A DNA stretch of 64,000 nt from Solobacterium sp. (GTDB taxonomy: Bacteria; Bacillota_I; Bacilli_A; Erysipelotrichales; Erysipelotrichaceae). Below the pieces are notes generated by a model. That model was not told where the DNA came from. It was given only the letters and a program-made list of their open reading frames with translations, and did no database searches. The translations under genes and the position numbers were made by a program. The stretch is taken from assembly GCA_017404505.1 (NCBI GenBank), contig JAFRCE010000005.1, positions 62,001 to 126,000 on the forward strand, read 5' to 3'. This document shows positions 8,087 to 18,097 of this stretch, in pieces (the first letter of the stretch is position 1; every line of letters starts with the position of its first letter).

Positions 8087-10030
8087 ATGAAACCGATTTT
8101 GCTGGAAGACATCGCATTATTCCGGAACATCAGCCAGCTGAAGATGAATCCGGCTCATGACCATGTCAGTTTCACGCTGACAACACCGGTCAGAGATGAG
8201 AATCTGTATCATCAGGATATTTATGTGACGGACTGCCGCACGAGCCGGACGACCCGGATGACCGGCAGCGGAAAAGACGGTTTCTGCCTCTGGGATGACG
8301 ATGAAACACTGCTTCTGATGAGTGAAAGAAGCGAAGCGGACAAGGCGAAGGACTTTGAAGAAAAAACAGTCTTCTATCGTCTGAATATTCATGGCGGCGA
8401 GGCGGTGAAAGCTTTTGAAATCGCCCGCAATGTCCAGGACATCAAACAGGTCAGCCCGGGCAGGTATGCCGTGAAAGTCCTCTATGACAGAAACCTGCCG
8501 GAGAAAATTGAAGACAGGAAAGACGAAGTGGATTATCACATCTTTGACGAACTTCCCTTCTGGGGCAACGGCCGCGGTTATGTTTCCGGTAAACGGTCGC
8601 TTCTCTTTCTGTATGACGAAAAGAAAAAGGAACTGAAACAGTTGACGGAGCCGGATACTGATGTCGGGTATTTCACATTGAAAGGCAATCAGCTTCTCTA
8701 TATTGCCAGCACCTGGCGGGATATTCTGCCGCAGACGGCCGGTCTGTACCTGATGAATCTGGAAGATGAGAGTATCGAATGTCTGATGGAAGAAGGGAAG
8801 ATGAATATAACGCACTGTCAGTTTGCCGGTGACGATGTCATCTTCACTGCCACTGACATGAAGAAATGGGGCTCCGGGCAGCTGCTGGACTTCTGGCGCT
8901 ATGACCGTCAGACGAAAACGAGCCGGCTGTATCACGCAAACAAAGAAGAACTGGCTATCGGTGACACGACGATGGGTGACACACTGCGGCCGGGCGGCAC
9001 GACGTTCTTCGGCAAAGAAGACAGCGTGCTCTTTATCGCCCTGCATCATTACGAGACAGCTGTCTATGCCCTGCAGGACGATCAGGTGGAAAAGAAAGTC
9101 TGTCTGAAAGACGGCGCGATTCTCTGCTTCGCGGAACAGGATGGCGATTTCTGGTATATCGGCGCCGAGGTCAATGCCCTGAATGCACTCTATCATAACG
9201 GTGAAAAGGTCTTTGATCCAAACGGGGAGCTCATGAAGGACAGAGACGTGTCCCAGGCTGAGTATATTCCTTTCACCAACCGTAATGGCCAGACGGTGGA
9301 CGGCTGGGTGCTGAAACCGAAAGATTATGATGAAAACAGATCCTATCCGGGTATTCTGGAGATCCACGGCGGGCCGCGGGCTGCCTATGGCATGGTTCTT
9401 TTCCATGAAATGCAGATCTGGGCCGGTATGGGTTACTTTGTCTTCTTCTGCAATCCCCGCGGTTCGGAAGGCTATGGTGAGGCGTTCGCCGATCTGCGCG
9501 GCCAGTACGGCAAAATTGATTTTGAAGACCTGATGGACTTCACCGACCATGTCCTGAAATTATATCCGGCCCTTGATCCGCTGCGTTTAGGCGCGGCCGG
9601 CGGCTCCTATGGCGGCTTTATGTGCAACTGGATCGAGGGACATACCGACCGTTTCGCGGCGATTGCCTCGCAGCGTTCGGTATCCAACTGGGTGGCGGAC
9701 TTCGGCACCAGTGAGATCGGCTTCTCGTTTGACCGCAATGAGATGGGTGCGGATCCCTGGACCGACATGGAAAAGATGTGGGAACAGTCACCTCTGAAGT
9801 ATGCCGATCAGGGCAAAACACCGATCCTGTTCATCCATTCACTGCGTGACTATAACTGCTTCATTGATCAGGGCGCGCAGATGTTCACGGCGATGAAACA
9901 CTTCGGCGTTCCTTCCCGGATGGTCGTCTTCGAAGAAGAAAACCACAGTCTTTCCCGCAGCGGCAAGCCTAAGCACCGTATCCGCCGTCTGCAGGAAATG
10001 ACAGACTGGTTTGAGAAATATCTGAAGTAA
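8087..10030 (+). CDS. S9-family serine peptidase (acyl-aminoacyl/oligopeptidase type)
   Basis: 647 aa. An N-terminal beta-propeller-like half (to about residue 380) precedes an alpha/beta-hydrolase domain. The catalytic triad can be read as Ser507 in GGSYGG, Asp588 in LRDYN and His620 in ENHSLS; the oxyanion region is EIHGGPR. No signal peptide, so it is a cytoplasmic peptidase releasing short peptides or acylated amino acids. AAAGGGAG lies before the ATG. It is followed by a strong terminator and probably forms a two-gene unit with the dehydratase. Confidence 0.88.
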   Translation: MKPILLEDIALFRNISQLKMNPAHDHVSFTLTTPVRDENLYHQDIYVTDCRTSRTTRMTGSGKDGFCLWDDDETLLLMSERSEADKAKDFEEKTVFYRLNIHGGEAVKAFEIARNVQDIKQVSPGRYAVKVLYDRNLPEKIEDRKDEVDYHIFDELPFWGNGRGYVSGKRSLLFLYDEKKKELKQLTEPDTDVGYFTLKGNQLLYIASTWRDILPQTAGLYLMNLEDESIECLMEEGKMNITHCQFAGDDVIFTATDMKKWGSGQLLDFWRYDRQTKTSRLYHANKEELAIGDTTMGDTLRPGGTTFFGKEDSVLFIALHHYETAVYALQDDQVEKKVCLKDGAILCFAEQDGDFWYIGAEVNALNALYHNGEKVFDPNGELMKDRDVSQAEYIPFTNRNGQTVDGWVLKPKDYDENRSYPGILEIHGGPRAAYGMVLFHEMQIWAGMGYFVFFCNPRGSEGYGEAFADLRGQYGKIDFEDLMDFTDHVLKLYPALDPLRLGAAGGSYGGFMCNWIEGHTDRFAAIASQRSVSNWVADFGTSEIGFSFDRNEMGADPWTDMEKMWEQSPLKYADQGKTPILFIHSLRDYNCFIDQGAQMFTAMKHFGVPSRMVVFEEENHSLSRSGKPKHRIRRLQEMTDWFEKYLK

Positions 10031-10033
10031 AAC

Positions 10034-10065
10034 GGACTGTCTGCTCTGGCAGACAGTCTGTTTTT
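10034..10065 (+). terminator. Intrinsic terminator of the S9 peptidase gene
   Basis: ACTGTCTG/CAGACAGT stem with CTCTGG loop and a following T run. Confidence 0.88.
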
Positions 10066-10124
10066 GCCGGTGAACAATGAAAAAAAGCATAGAGTGGTTT
10101 ATAATGGTTTGGCGAGGAATGAAT

Positions 10125-11462
10125 ATGAATCTAAAAGAAAAGAAAGTACTGATCATCGGTCTTGCCCGCAGCGGTATGGCCGCGATCCGGCTGCTCCATG
10201 AAATCGGCGTGCAGGATATCACACTGAGTGACAGAAGTGAGATCAAAGACAGAACATATCTTGATGAGATCGGCGTGAAGATCGTCGGTCAGGAGGATGC
10301 TGTATTTGAAGGGGATTATGACCTGGTGATCAAGAATCCCGGGGTTCCGCCTGTCAGTCCGTTTATCCGGCGTCTCCATGAGCGCGGCATTCCCGTCATT
10401 ACCGAAATTGAACTGGCGTATCAGACAGCTGCCAGACAGCACTATATTACGATTACCGGCACGAACGGCAAAACCACGACAACGACGCTTGTCTACGAGA
10501 TCCTGAAAAAGGTCTACGGCGATAAGGCACATGTCGCAGGCAATATCGGCATTCCGCTCTGCGAGGTGGTTCTTGACAATCACATGCTGGAAGAGGAAGG
10601 CCATTATATTGCCCTGGAAATATCACAGGGCCAGCTGGTCGACATCGATACGTTTGAACCGGAGGTATCCGTCATTACCAACCTGACACCGGATCATGTC
10701 GATTCCATGGGCGGCCTGGAAAACTACTACCTTTCCAAGACGAGAGTCTACGAAAACATGAAAGGGGAGGAAGTATTCCTGCGCAATCTCGATGACGACA
10801 ATGTCATGTCCTATACGGAACGAAAGCCGATTCCCTGCCGGGTACTGACGTTCTCACTTGAAAAGAAGGAAGCGGACAGTCACATGGAAGACGGCTGGCT
10901 CATCATCAACGGTGAGAAGATGCTCGAGATCTCCCGCATCCGTCTGGTCGGCCAGCATAACCTGCAGAATATCATAGTCGCAGCTTCCGCCTGTGCCTGC
11001 ATCGGCATTGACGCGGACGTGATCCGGGAAGTGGTCTATGGTTTCCAGGGCGTGGAACACCGTATTGAATTCGTCCGCGAACTGGACGGAGTCAAATACT
11101 ATAACGACTCCAAAGGCACCAATACCGATGCCACGATTACCGCTCTGAAGGCTTTTGACCATGGTGTGATCCTGCTGGTCGGCGGATATGAAAAAGGCCT
11201 GTCCATGGACGAGATGAAAAAACATCTTGGCTGTGTGAAGGAAGTGATCGGCTATGGTGCTTCCGGCCGCCGTATCGCCACGGATCTGGTCGGCGACAAG
11301 GCACATATCGTCACGGATCTGGTGGAGGCGACGCATCTGGCGAAAGATCTGGCAGAAAGCGGCGATACCGTGCTGCTTTCACCGACGACGTCGTCGTTTG
11401 ACCAGTATTCATGTTTTGAGGAAAGAGGTCTTCATTTCAAGAAGATCGTGAATGAATTATGA
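10125..11462 (+). CDS. murD: UDP-N-acetylmuramoyl-L-alanine--D-glutamate ligase
   Basis: 445 aa. Adds D-glutamate to UDP-MurNAc-L-Ala in peptidoglycan precursor synthesis (cytoplasm). N-terminal Rossmann domain (KVLIIGLARSGMAA), central ATP-binding ITGTNGKTTTT near residue 110, AGNIGIP, and C-terminal ligase domain with NDSKGTNTDAT near 330. Several upstream ATGs are in frame, but only 10125 has a properly spaced GAGG (7 nt), so it is the start. A TATAAT at 10100-10105 may be its -10. The stop overlaps the murI start (ATGA), so D-glutamate supply and use are translationally coupled. Confidence 0.93.
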   Translation: MNLKEKKVLIIGLARSGMAAIRLLHEIGVQDITLSDRSEIKDRTYLDEIGVKIVGQEDAVFEGDYDLVIKNPGVPPVSPFIRRLHERGIPVITEIELAYQTAARQHYITITGTNGKTTTTTLVYEILKKVYGDKAHVAGNIGIPLCEVVLDNHMLEEEGHYIALEISQGQLVDIDTFEPEVSVITNLTPDHVDSMGGLENYYLSKTRVYENMKGEEVFLRNLDDDNVMSYTERKPIPCRVLTFSLEKKEADSHMEDGWLIINGEKMLEISRIRLVGQHNLQNIIVAASACACIGIDADVIREVVYGFQGVEHRIEFVRELDGVKYYNDSKGTNTDATITALKAFDHGVILLVGGYEKGLSMDEMKKHLGCVKEVIGYGASGRRIATDLVGDKAHIVTDLVEATHLAKDLAESGDTVLLSPTTSSFDQYSCFEERGLHFKKIVNEL

Positions 11463-12265
11463 GCAATAAAGAAGGTTATATCGGCGTCTTTGATTCGGGT
11501 ATCGGCGGCCTGACGGTTGCCGGCAGTATCATGAAGTCCCTGCCGAACGAAAATATTATTTACTTCGGTGACACGGCCCATCTTCCCTATGGCACCAAAA
11601 GTGAAAAGCAGATCCGTGAATATGCTCTCAACGACGTGACGTTTCTGTCAAAGTTTGACCTGAAGGCGCTCGTCATTGCCTGCAATACTGCGGATTCGGT
11701 CGCCAAGGGAACCCTGGAAGAGCAGTTTGACATCCCGATCTACGGTGTTATTGAACCGGCTTCCCACATGGCCGCAAGAACGACTAAGAACAACCGGATC
11801 GGTGTCATGGCGACCGCCGCGACAGTCCGCTCACAGGCTTACACGCGGACGATCCACTGGTACAACGATCAGGCGGAAGTCTTCTCTCTGGCCTGCCCGC
11901 TGCTGGTGCCGCTGGTGGAAAACGGGCGTTACCGGAAAGACGATATCGTCGTCACGACGGTATTGCAGGAATATCTCGATCAGCTTCTGGTTCATGACGT
12001 GGATACGATCGTGCTTGGCTGCACGCATTATCCGCTGCTGATGGATGCGATTTCTTCCCTGGTTCCGGATCTGAATATTATCTCTTCTTCGGAAGCAGCC
12101 GCGGAAACACTGCGCAGAAGTCTTATCGAACAGGATCTTCTCAAAGAAACGCCGGGCAGCACCCGCCGCTATTATGTCAGTGACGATCCGGACCATTTCC
12201 ATGAAAACGCCGTGCTTTTCCTGGGTGACGAGATCCAGGCGGAAGCGGAACTTGTCAGAGTCTGA
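11459..12265 (+). CDS. murI: Glutamate racemase
   Basis: 268 aa. Interconverts L- and D-glutamate, supplying the D-Glu used by MurD. The N-terminal FDSGIGGLT motif, the first catalytic cysteine in ACNTADS (Cys75) and the second in LGCTHYPLL are present. It starts inside the murD stop codon. The standard family motif is ACNTAS; the Asp after Ala is a small variation. No terminator lies immediately after; the next hairpin is at 12331 in front of the phosphate transporter gene. Confidence 0.93.
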   Translation: MSNKEGYIGVFDSGIGGLTVAGSIMKSLPNENIIYFGDTAHLPYGTKSEKQIREYALNDVTFLSKFDLKALVIACNTADSVAKGTLEEQFDIPIYGVIEPASHMAARTTKNNRIGVMATAATVRSQAYTRTIHWYNDQAEVFSLACPLLVPLVENGRYRKDDIVVTTVLQEYLDQLLVHDVDTIVLGCTHYPLLMDAISSLVPDLNIISSSEAAAETLRRSLIEQDLLKETPGSTRRYYVSDDPDHFHENAVLFLGDEIQAEAELVRV

Positions 12266-12330
12266 AGATTTTCTGTGTATTAAAAACACAGGAATCTGCT
12301 ACAATATTTGAGAAAACAGATCATTATAAA

Positions 12331-12354
12331 GCACAGTAGACATACTGTGCTTTT
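12331..12354 (+). terminator. Hairpin with short T run between murI and the Na/Pi transporter
   Basis: GCACAGTA/TACTGTGC stem with GACA loop and TTTT. A -10-like TACAAT (12300-12305) lies upstream of it, so it could either end murI transcription or act as leader attenuator of the next gene. Confidence 0.6.
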
Positions 12355-12375
12355 CTGAGAGAGGAGATAAAACAT

Positions 12376-14217
12376 ATGGATATGTTTTATAAAATCGTGT
12401 CTTTGCTCGGCGGTCTGGCGCTGTTTCTGTACGGCATGCGGATCATGGGCGACGGTCTGAAGAGCAGTTCCGGCGGTGCCCTGAAAGCGGCTCTGGCCAA
12501 GGTGACGAATAAGTCCTATATGGGCTTTATTCTCGGACTTCTGGTGACCTGCATGATCCAGAGTTCAACAGCGACGATCGTTCTGACAGTCGGTCTGGTT
12601 GGCGCCGGATTTCTGACCTTCCGGCAGTCGATCGGTATCGTCCTTGGTGCCAATGTCGGTACCAGCATTACGGCCCAGATCATCCGGCTGATGGACCTCA
12701 ATGCCGGTTCGACCAGTCTGCTGTATTTTTTCAAATCGGATAACCTGGCACCGATGGCTCTGATCGTCGGTATCATCATGATCATGTTTGTCGGTACCCG
12801 CAAGGCCAAAAATGCCGGCACCATCTGCATGGGCTTCGGCATTCTGTTCGTCGGTCTGATGAACATGAGCGCGTCCGTCAGTTCGATGAGCGAAGTTCTC
12901 AGCGGCTTTCTGGTATCGTTTGAAAACAATTACTTCCTGGGTTTTCTGGCCGGTGTGATCACGACCGGCATTATCCAGAGTTCTTCCGCGGTCGTCGGCA
13001 TTCTGCAGTCGATCGCCAGTTCGGTCGGCGTCCGTTTTTGTGCCGTTTTCGCGGTCATTCTCGGCGTCAATATCGGTGACTGCCTGACGACGTATTTTGT
13101 CTGCCGCATCGGCGCCAAAAAAGAACAGATCCGCACCGTGCTGATCCATATTATCTACAATGTGTTCGCTCTGGTCCTGATCGTCGCGGCCCTGTTTATC
13201 CTGCGCAGCACCAGGATCCTGAATGACGATATCTGGTTCGCGGTTCTGGATTCCGGCGGTGTCGCCAATGTACATGGTCTCTTCCGTCTGATTCCGGCGG
13301 TTGTCCTGCTGCCCTTTACAGGTGTGTTTGCCAGGATCTCCGAGATGCTTGTCAAAGACGCGGCCGTGGATCCGGAAGAGGAAGAAAACGAGAAACTGGT
13401 ACGTGAGCTGGATCCGCTGCTGCTGACCAATCCCGGTCTGGCTCTGAATGAGTCGCATCATCTGATTGCGCATATGGGAAAAAGCGCCCTTAAGAACTAT
13501 ACGGATACCATAGATCTCATGAAAAATCCGGATGACAAAAAGGTCCAGAAGATCAACAACCGGGAAAACGCCCTCGACCGGATGGCGGATGCGGGCAATC
13601 AGTATCTTGTGGAAGTGTCACCGTTCATTACCACGGAGCAGGATGAACAGAATCAGAATTTCCAGATGAAAGCGATCATCTGTTTCGAGAGAATCGGCGA
13701 CCTTGCCATTAATATCCTTGGCAGTATCCGGCATATGCAGGAAACGAATCTGGAACTGTCCGATTATGCGAAAGCGGAGCTGCCGATCGCCTTCATGGCT
13801 GTCAATCAGATCCTCGGCCGTACGGTTACCGCCTACAGCGAAGACAAAGCTGAACTGGCCCGTCTGATCGAACCGCTGGAAGAAGTCATTGACGAACTGA
13901 TCGACGAACTGAAAGAACGGCATATCGCCCGCGTCAAGCGACAGGAATGCAATACCAACGCCGCGCTGGATTATCAGGAGATCCTGCAGAACCTGGAACG
14001 TATTTCTGACCAGTGCTCGGATCTTGGCGTGTATATGCTGGCCCGGGAAGACAACTATATCCGCGGTATGGAACACCGCTATATTCATAACCTGCATCAT
14101 CGCCCCGATCAGGAATATGCGGCGGAGTACGAACTGGAATATGACAAGTATTTTGACATGGTGAGAATCGTCAGTATGCCAAAATCGGAAACGAAAGAAG
14201 CGGGAGCGGCTGCCTGA
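12376..14217 (+). CDS. Na+/phosphate cotransporter family protein with PhoU-like C-terminus
   Basis: 613 aa. NptA/YjbB-type membrane protein. Two inverted-repeat halves carry the QSS signatures (MIQSSTATIV near residue 60 and IIQSSSAVVG near 200), about eight to nine membrane segments to residue 315, then a cytoplasmic helical PhoU-like domain (about 360-590). It should move phosphate with sodium or regulate phosphate balance. GAGAGGAG precedes the ATG and a leader hairpin lies 20 nt upstream. No pst/pho genes are in the window. Confidence 0.88.
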   Translation: MDMFYKIVSLLGGLALFLYGMRIMGDGLKSSSGGALKAALAKVTNKSYMGFILGLLVTCMIQSSTATIVLTVGLVGAGFLTFRQSIGIVLGANVGTSITAQIIRLMDLNAGSTSLLYFFKSDNLAPMALIVGIIMIMFVGTRKAKNAGTICMGFGILFVGLMNMSASVSSMSEVLSGFLVSFENNYFLGFLAGVITTGIIQSSSAVVGILQSIASSVGVRFCAVFAVILGVNIGDCLTTYFVCRIGAKKEQIRTVLIHIIYNVFALVLIVAALFILRSTRILNDDIWFAVLDSGGVANVHGLFRLIPAVVLLPFTGVFARISEMLVKDAAVDPEEEENEKLVRELDPLLLTNPGLALNESHHLIAHMGKSALKNYTDTIDLMKNPDDKKVQKINNRENALDRMADAGNQYLVEVSPFITTEQDEQNQNFQMKAIICFERIGDLAINILGSIRHMQETNLELSDYAKAELPIAFMAVNQILGRTVTAYSEDKAELARLIEPLEEVIDELIDELKERHIARVKRQECNTNAALDYQEILQNLERISDQCSDLGVYMLAREDNYIRGMEHRYIHNLHHRPDQEYAAEYELEYDKYFDMVRIVSMPKSETKEAGAAA

Positions 14218-14234
14218 AAAGGAAGCTGCTTTTT

Positions 14235-14262
14235 TTGCCTTTTTCAGCAACTTATATATAAT
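14235..14262 (+). promoter_or_regulatory. Promoter of the FemX-like gene
   Basis: TTGCCT (14235-14240), 16-nt spacer and TATAAT (14257-14262). The -35 lies inside a CTGAAAAGG/CCTTTTTCAG hairpin that probably terminates the upstream gene. Confidence 0.5.
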
Positions 14263-14288
14263 GGAATAGCCTGTGGAGGTGATTTATT

Positions 14289-15536
14289 ATGAAAGAATTC
14301 TGCCTGCTTTCAGAAGAAGAATATGCCCGGTTTCAGGAACAGAGTGAACTGCGCAGTTTTCTGAATTCAACGGAAGCGATCCATCTGAAACAGATGAACG
14401 GATGGGAAACGGAGTATGCCGGCATCAGAGAAGACGGCCGGCTGATCGCCGCGACACCATTGACATATATTCCGGTCATGAAGATCTACAAGTTCTGTCA
14501 TGCCCAGAGCGGCTTCCTTGCCGATTACCGTGATCAGGACACGATCCGGTTCTTTACCGAAGAACTGAAGAAATACCTGGCCGGCAAAAAGGTCATGTAT
14601 ATGCTGATCAATCCCAATATGAACTACCGGGAAAGAGATATTGACGGAAATCTTGTGGAAGGCGGTTATGACAACAGCGACATCATGGCCTTCCTGCAGA
14701 GTCTCGGCTATGAACATCAGGGTTTCCCGACGGATTATTCCGCCTTTACAGCGATCAGCTGGGTCTTCGCCATGGATCTTACCGGCCGCAATGAAGCCCA
14801 GGTGCTGAAAGATATGGACCAGCAGACCCGCTGGTCGGCCAACCGGACGCAGAAACAGGGTATTCAGGTCAGGGAACTGGATCCTTCGGAAATCGATATC
14901 TTTATCCGGATGGAAGAGGAAACCTCCCGGAAGCGCGGCTTCGCGATGCGGGAACCGGAGTTCTACCGCCGCCAGGCGGAAGCGTATGGAGAGCACGCCA
15001 AAGTTCTGCTTGCTTATCTGGACCTGAATGAATTCCGCCGGAGACTGGACGCGGAGAAGGAACAGCTGGATCAGGAAATGGCGGAAGTCGACGCCAAGCT
15101 GACGGAAATGCCCGGCTCCAAGAAATTCCAGAAGAAAAAGAAAGTCACCCAGGAAGCACTGGACCTGAACGCCGCCAAACACAAAGAAGCGGATGAAATG
15201 GAACAGGAACACGGCGCGCTTCTTGAAATGGCCGCATCTTTCTTTATCATCTATGAAAATGAGATCATCTATCTCTACAGCGCCGTCAACGATGAATTCC
15301 GCAAATACTACGCGCCGTATGCGATTCAGCTGGCAATCATCCGCTATGCGATCGAGCACCAGATTCCCCGCTATAATTTCTACGGTATTTCCGGCGATTT
15401 CTCCAAGGACGCCTCGGATTATGGCGTCTATGAATTCAAGCGCGGTTTCGGCGGTCAGGTCGAACAGCTGATCGGTGAATTCATCCTGCCGGTGAACAAA
15501 GTTGCATATAAACTGTACAAAACGGTTAAGAAGTAA
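14289..15536 (+). CDS. FemX/FemAB-family aminoacyltransferase
   Basis: 415 aa. Transfers an amino acid from aminoacyl-tRNA to the peptidoglycan stem peptide, building the interpeptide bridge. Two GNAT-like halves surround a charged coiled-coil insertion (about residues 240-315), the antiparallel helical arm typical of Fem enzymes. The C-terminal part contains RYNFYGISGDF and YEFKRGFGG, as in FemX/MurM. TGGAGGTG precedes the ATG. The gene is monocistronic between its own promoter and terminator. The amino acid added cannot be told from sequence. Confidence 0.88.
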   Translation: MKEFCLLSEEEYARFQEQSELRSFLNSTEAIHLKQMNGWETEYAGIREDGRLIAATPLTYIPVMKIYKFCHAQSGFLADYRDQDTIRFFTEELKKYLAGKKVMYMLINPNMNYRERDIDGNLVEGGYDNSDIMAFLQSLGYEHQGFPTDYSAFTAISWVFAMDLTGRNEAQVLKDMDQQTRWSANRTQKQGIQVRELDPSEIDIFIRMEEETSRKRGFAMREPEFYRRQAEAYGEHAKVLLAYLDLNEFRRRLDAEKEQLDQEMAEVDAKLTEMPGSKKFQKKKKVTQEALDLNAAKHKEADEMEQEHGALLEMAASFFIIYENEIIYLYSAVNDEFRKYYAPYAIQLAIIRYAIEHQIPRYNFYGISGDFSKDASDYGVYEFKRGFGGQVEQLIGEFILPVNKVAYKLYKTVKK

Positions 15537-15541
15537 AGTAC

Positions 15542-15566
15542 GGCCGGCGTCATGCCGGTCTTTTCT
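15542..15566 (+). terminator. Intrinsic terminator of the FemX-like gene
   Basis: GGCCGGC/GCCGGTC stem with GTCAT loop, then TTTTC. Confidence 0.82.
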
Positions 15567-15634
15567 TATGACAGGACTGGCGGTTTTCATGACGGACAGG
15601 TACAATAACGGTAATCTGAGGGGAGGTGCAGAAG

Positions 15635-18097
15635 ATGGAATACATGAAGAGTTTTTATCTGGATAAAGAAAAAGATATTATCGTCGATCTCTTCCGGGAA
15701 GGAGAGGATCTTCATTATGTTCTGAAGACACCGAATCATAATACCGGCAATCTGATCCGCAATCTGGCGAAACTCTGCGAACTGCCTCTTTCGGAAGATG
15801 AGAACGGCCTGCTGATAAGCCGCGGCACGCTGCCCTGCTATATCGACGGCTACAACCGGACGGTCTACGTTTTCCGCCTTGGCAATACCAAGGTGGCCAA
15901 TATTTATCCAGACGGAACGGTTGAAATGAAGGCGCAGGTGCCCTCCATTGCCAAAACACTGATGAGCCAGACCAAGAATTACCGTCTGGGTGTCTATGAA
16001 TCGATCGTGAAGACGTATATCCGCCGGGAATGCAAATTCACCACCGACCTGCATACACATATGAATGCCAATCTGAACGCCGATATACTGATTGCCCTCG
16101 GCCTCCGGCACCAGATCCGCTATCCGCTTTACTACATCCGCAAGCTGCAGCTGAGATGCACGAAGAAACAGCTTCGGAAACTGGCGGAGCAGCGTGAGAA
16201 GGCGGCGCTTCAGCAGGCCGGCTGCGGCCTGGAAGGCAGATACCTGGAACGGCGCATCGATGACAACACGTTTATCAACTTCGCGGATCTGATTTTCAAC
16301 AATCTGAAGGATGCCGCCTATAATATCTCCCGGATCCGCACCTCGCTGTCCGTGCTGAAAGACGGCCAGGCGGTCTTTACCAATCTGGAGAAGGTATATC
16401 TGTACCGCTATGTGTTTACCAAAGGTGTTCCTTCCGCCCGTCCGATCAGACTGAAAAACATAGATCAGCTGCCGGACGAGGATATTGTCAGGATCCTCAG
16501 ACAGATGCTGAAGGATCAGGAAGATCCCCGCTATGCGAAAAACAGCCTGTTCCAGAACAAACTGCTTTGGATCGCCCGCAGTTATCAGTCCCGCGGCATT
16601 GTCTATGCCGAGATTTCGGACACGACACTGGTCAAGACACACGGTGCGGCGGAAATGCTGGATGAGGTACATCAGGTCATGCCGGACATCTATGCGGAGA
16701 CCGGTGTGCGGCTGCGTTTCCTGGCAGCGATCCGCCGTATTCCTCTGACCATTGTCAAGGACCAGGTGGCGCTTGATTATTTCCGGGAAAACCTGCGGGT
16801 CCTCAAGGCCATTGCCAATGATCCGTACGTCGCCGGCAGTGATATTCTCGGGGAAGAGATCAATGATATCCGTGACCTCGCGCCGGTGATCAAAGAAATC
16901 GTCAGAATCGCCGAAGACGTTCCCGGCTATGTCGTCCGCATCCATGCCGGAGAAAATGACAGTCTGCGCGACAACGTCGCGAACAGTATCCGCTGTGTCA
17001 CGGACGCATTGCGAAAAGGACAGAAAATGCCGCAGATCCGCATAGGTCATGGCCTGTATACGGCAAATCTGCAGACCGCCAAGGGCAAAGCACTGATCAA
17101 AGCTCTGCAGGAAACCGGCGCGGTGCTGGAATTCCAGATTACTTCCAATGTGCGTCTGAACAACCTCAGCAGTATGAAGAATCATCCGCTGCGGACGTAT
17201 CTGTCGTTTGGCCTGAACTGTGTGCAGGGAACGGACGGCGGCGCTCTGTATGGTACGGATTCCATGGATGAGCAGCTGGCTCTGGAACGTTTCCTGCATC
17301 TGAGCGTGGACGAGATGCAGCATATGAAAAACAGCGAGGAAAGAGTCCGGCGGATCAGCGAGGACGCGTTTGCGCAAAAACAGCAGGCTCTGCCGGAGAT
17401 GGCCTCGTACCGCAGCTATTATCAGAAACGTATCGACGCTTCGGAAATCGAAGAACTGTCAGTCCGGAACACGGATGACCGCCTGATCAGTGACGTCGCG
17501 CTGGCGGACCGCATCCGCTCCCTGCCGGAAAACGGCCTGCCGGTCGTTGTCTGCGGCGGCAGTTTCAATAATGACCGGCATGTGACCTCCCTTCATAAGG
17601 AAGGCACTCAGCTGATCGACGAGCTTCTGGAAAAGGCGGATCCCAAAAAAGTATTCTTTGTTATCGGCCACCAGCTCAGCGGCTATGAGAAATACCTGCT
17701 GGATCAGAACCACGGGCGCTTTCCGGTTTTCGCGATCGTGCCTCGTATGATCAGCCGGAAAGAGACGGAGAATCTGCGCAAAGCGCCGCTGTGGATAAGG
17801 ACGGCGATCGAAGCTTCGCCGATGGGGCTGTATAAAAGTTTTGCCTATGAGATCTTCAAACGCCGCAAAGCGGCTCTGATTGCCTTTGACGGTAACAGTG
17901 CCGGTGCCAATATGATCCAGGAAGCCCGCAACGGTCGTCAGAAATGTCTGATCTTCGTCAACCGGCGCAGCCGGGTGCTGAAAGCCAAAGCGGTTTCCCT
18001 GCAGGGGTATGTCACATTGTTTATGCCGGAATCAGACGGTATTACGGAACGCATTGTCAATGCATCCGATGAACTGATGGAAGGAGCCGCGTTATGA
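15635..18097 (+). CDS. Adenosine-deaminase-like metallohydrolase fused to a Rossmann-like domain
   Basis: 820 aa. An N-terminal region (1-135) of unknown fold precedes an amidohydrolase core with the deaminase signature: His140 and His142 in DLHTHM, His437 and Glu440 in HAGE, His472 in IGHG and Asp534 in GTDGG. The canonical adenosine deaminase has a second Asp after the last one; here it is Gly. Residues about 635-820 form a second domain starting VVVCGGSFN, with alternating beta strands and helices like a SLOG/Rossmann nucleotide-binding fold. GGGAGG is 8 nt from the ATG at 15635. The stop overlaps the start of a radical SAM gene. Substrate unknown; a nucleoside or nucleotide is likely. The RADAR effector RdrB is also a large deaminase, but no RdrA-like ATPase is present. 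Confidence 0.75.
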   Translation: MEYMKSFYLDKEKDIIVDLFREGEDLHYVLKTPNHNTGNLIRNLAKLCELPLSEDENGLLISRGTLPCYIDGYNRTVYVFRLGNTKVANIYPDGTVEMKAQVPSIAKTLMSQTKNYRLGVYESIVKTYIRRECKFTTDLHTHMNANLNADILIALGLRHQIRYPLYYIRKLQLRCTKKQLRKLAEQREKAALQQAGCGLEGRYLERRIDDNTFINFADLIFNNLKDAAYNISRIRTSLSVLKDGQAVFTNLEKVYLYRYVFTKGVPSARPIRLKNIDQLPDEDIVRILRQMLKDQEDPRYAKNSLFQNKLLWIARSYQSRGIVYAEISDTTLVKTHGAAEMLDEVHQVMPDIYAETGVRLRFLAAIRRIPLTIVKDQVALDYFRENLRVLKAIANDPYVAGSDILGEEINDIRDLAPVIKEIVRIAEDVPGYVVRIHAGENDSLRDNVANSIRCVTDALRKGQKMPQIRIGHGLYTANLQTAKGKALIKALQETGAVLEFQITSNVRLNNLSSMKNHPLRTYLSFGLNCVQGTDGGALYGTDSMDEQLALERFLHLSVDEMQHMKNSEERVRRISEDAFAQKQQALPEMASYRSYYQKRIDASEIEELSVRNTDDRLISDVALADRIRSLPENGLPVVVCGGSFNNDRHVTSLHKEGTQLIDELLEKADPKKVFFVIGHQLSGYEKYLLDQNHGRFPVFAIVPRMISRKETENLRKAPLWIRTAIEASPMGLYKSFAYEIFKRRKAALIAFDGNSAGANMIQEARNGRQKCLIFVNRRSRVLKAKAVSLQGYVTLFMPESDGITERIVNASDELMEGAAL

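Noticed and set aside
8117..9550. Long antisense ORFs opposite large genes (8117-9550, 15587-17377, 52649-54133, 58414-59853)
   Set aside because: They mirror codon bias of the sense genes, lack ribosome sites and show no protein motifs.
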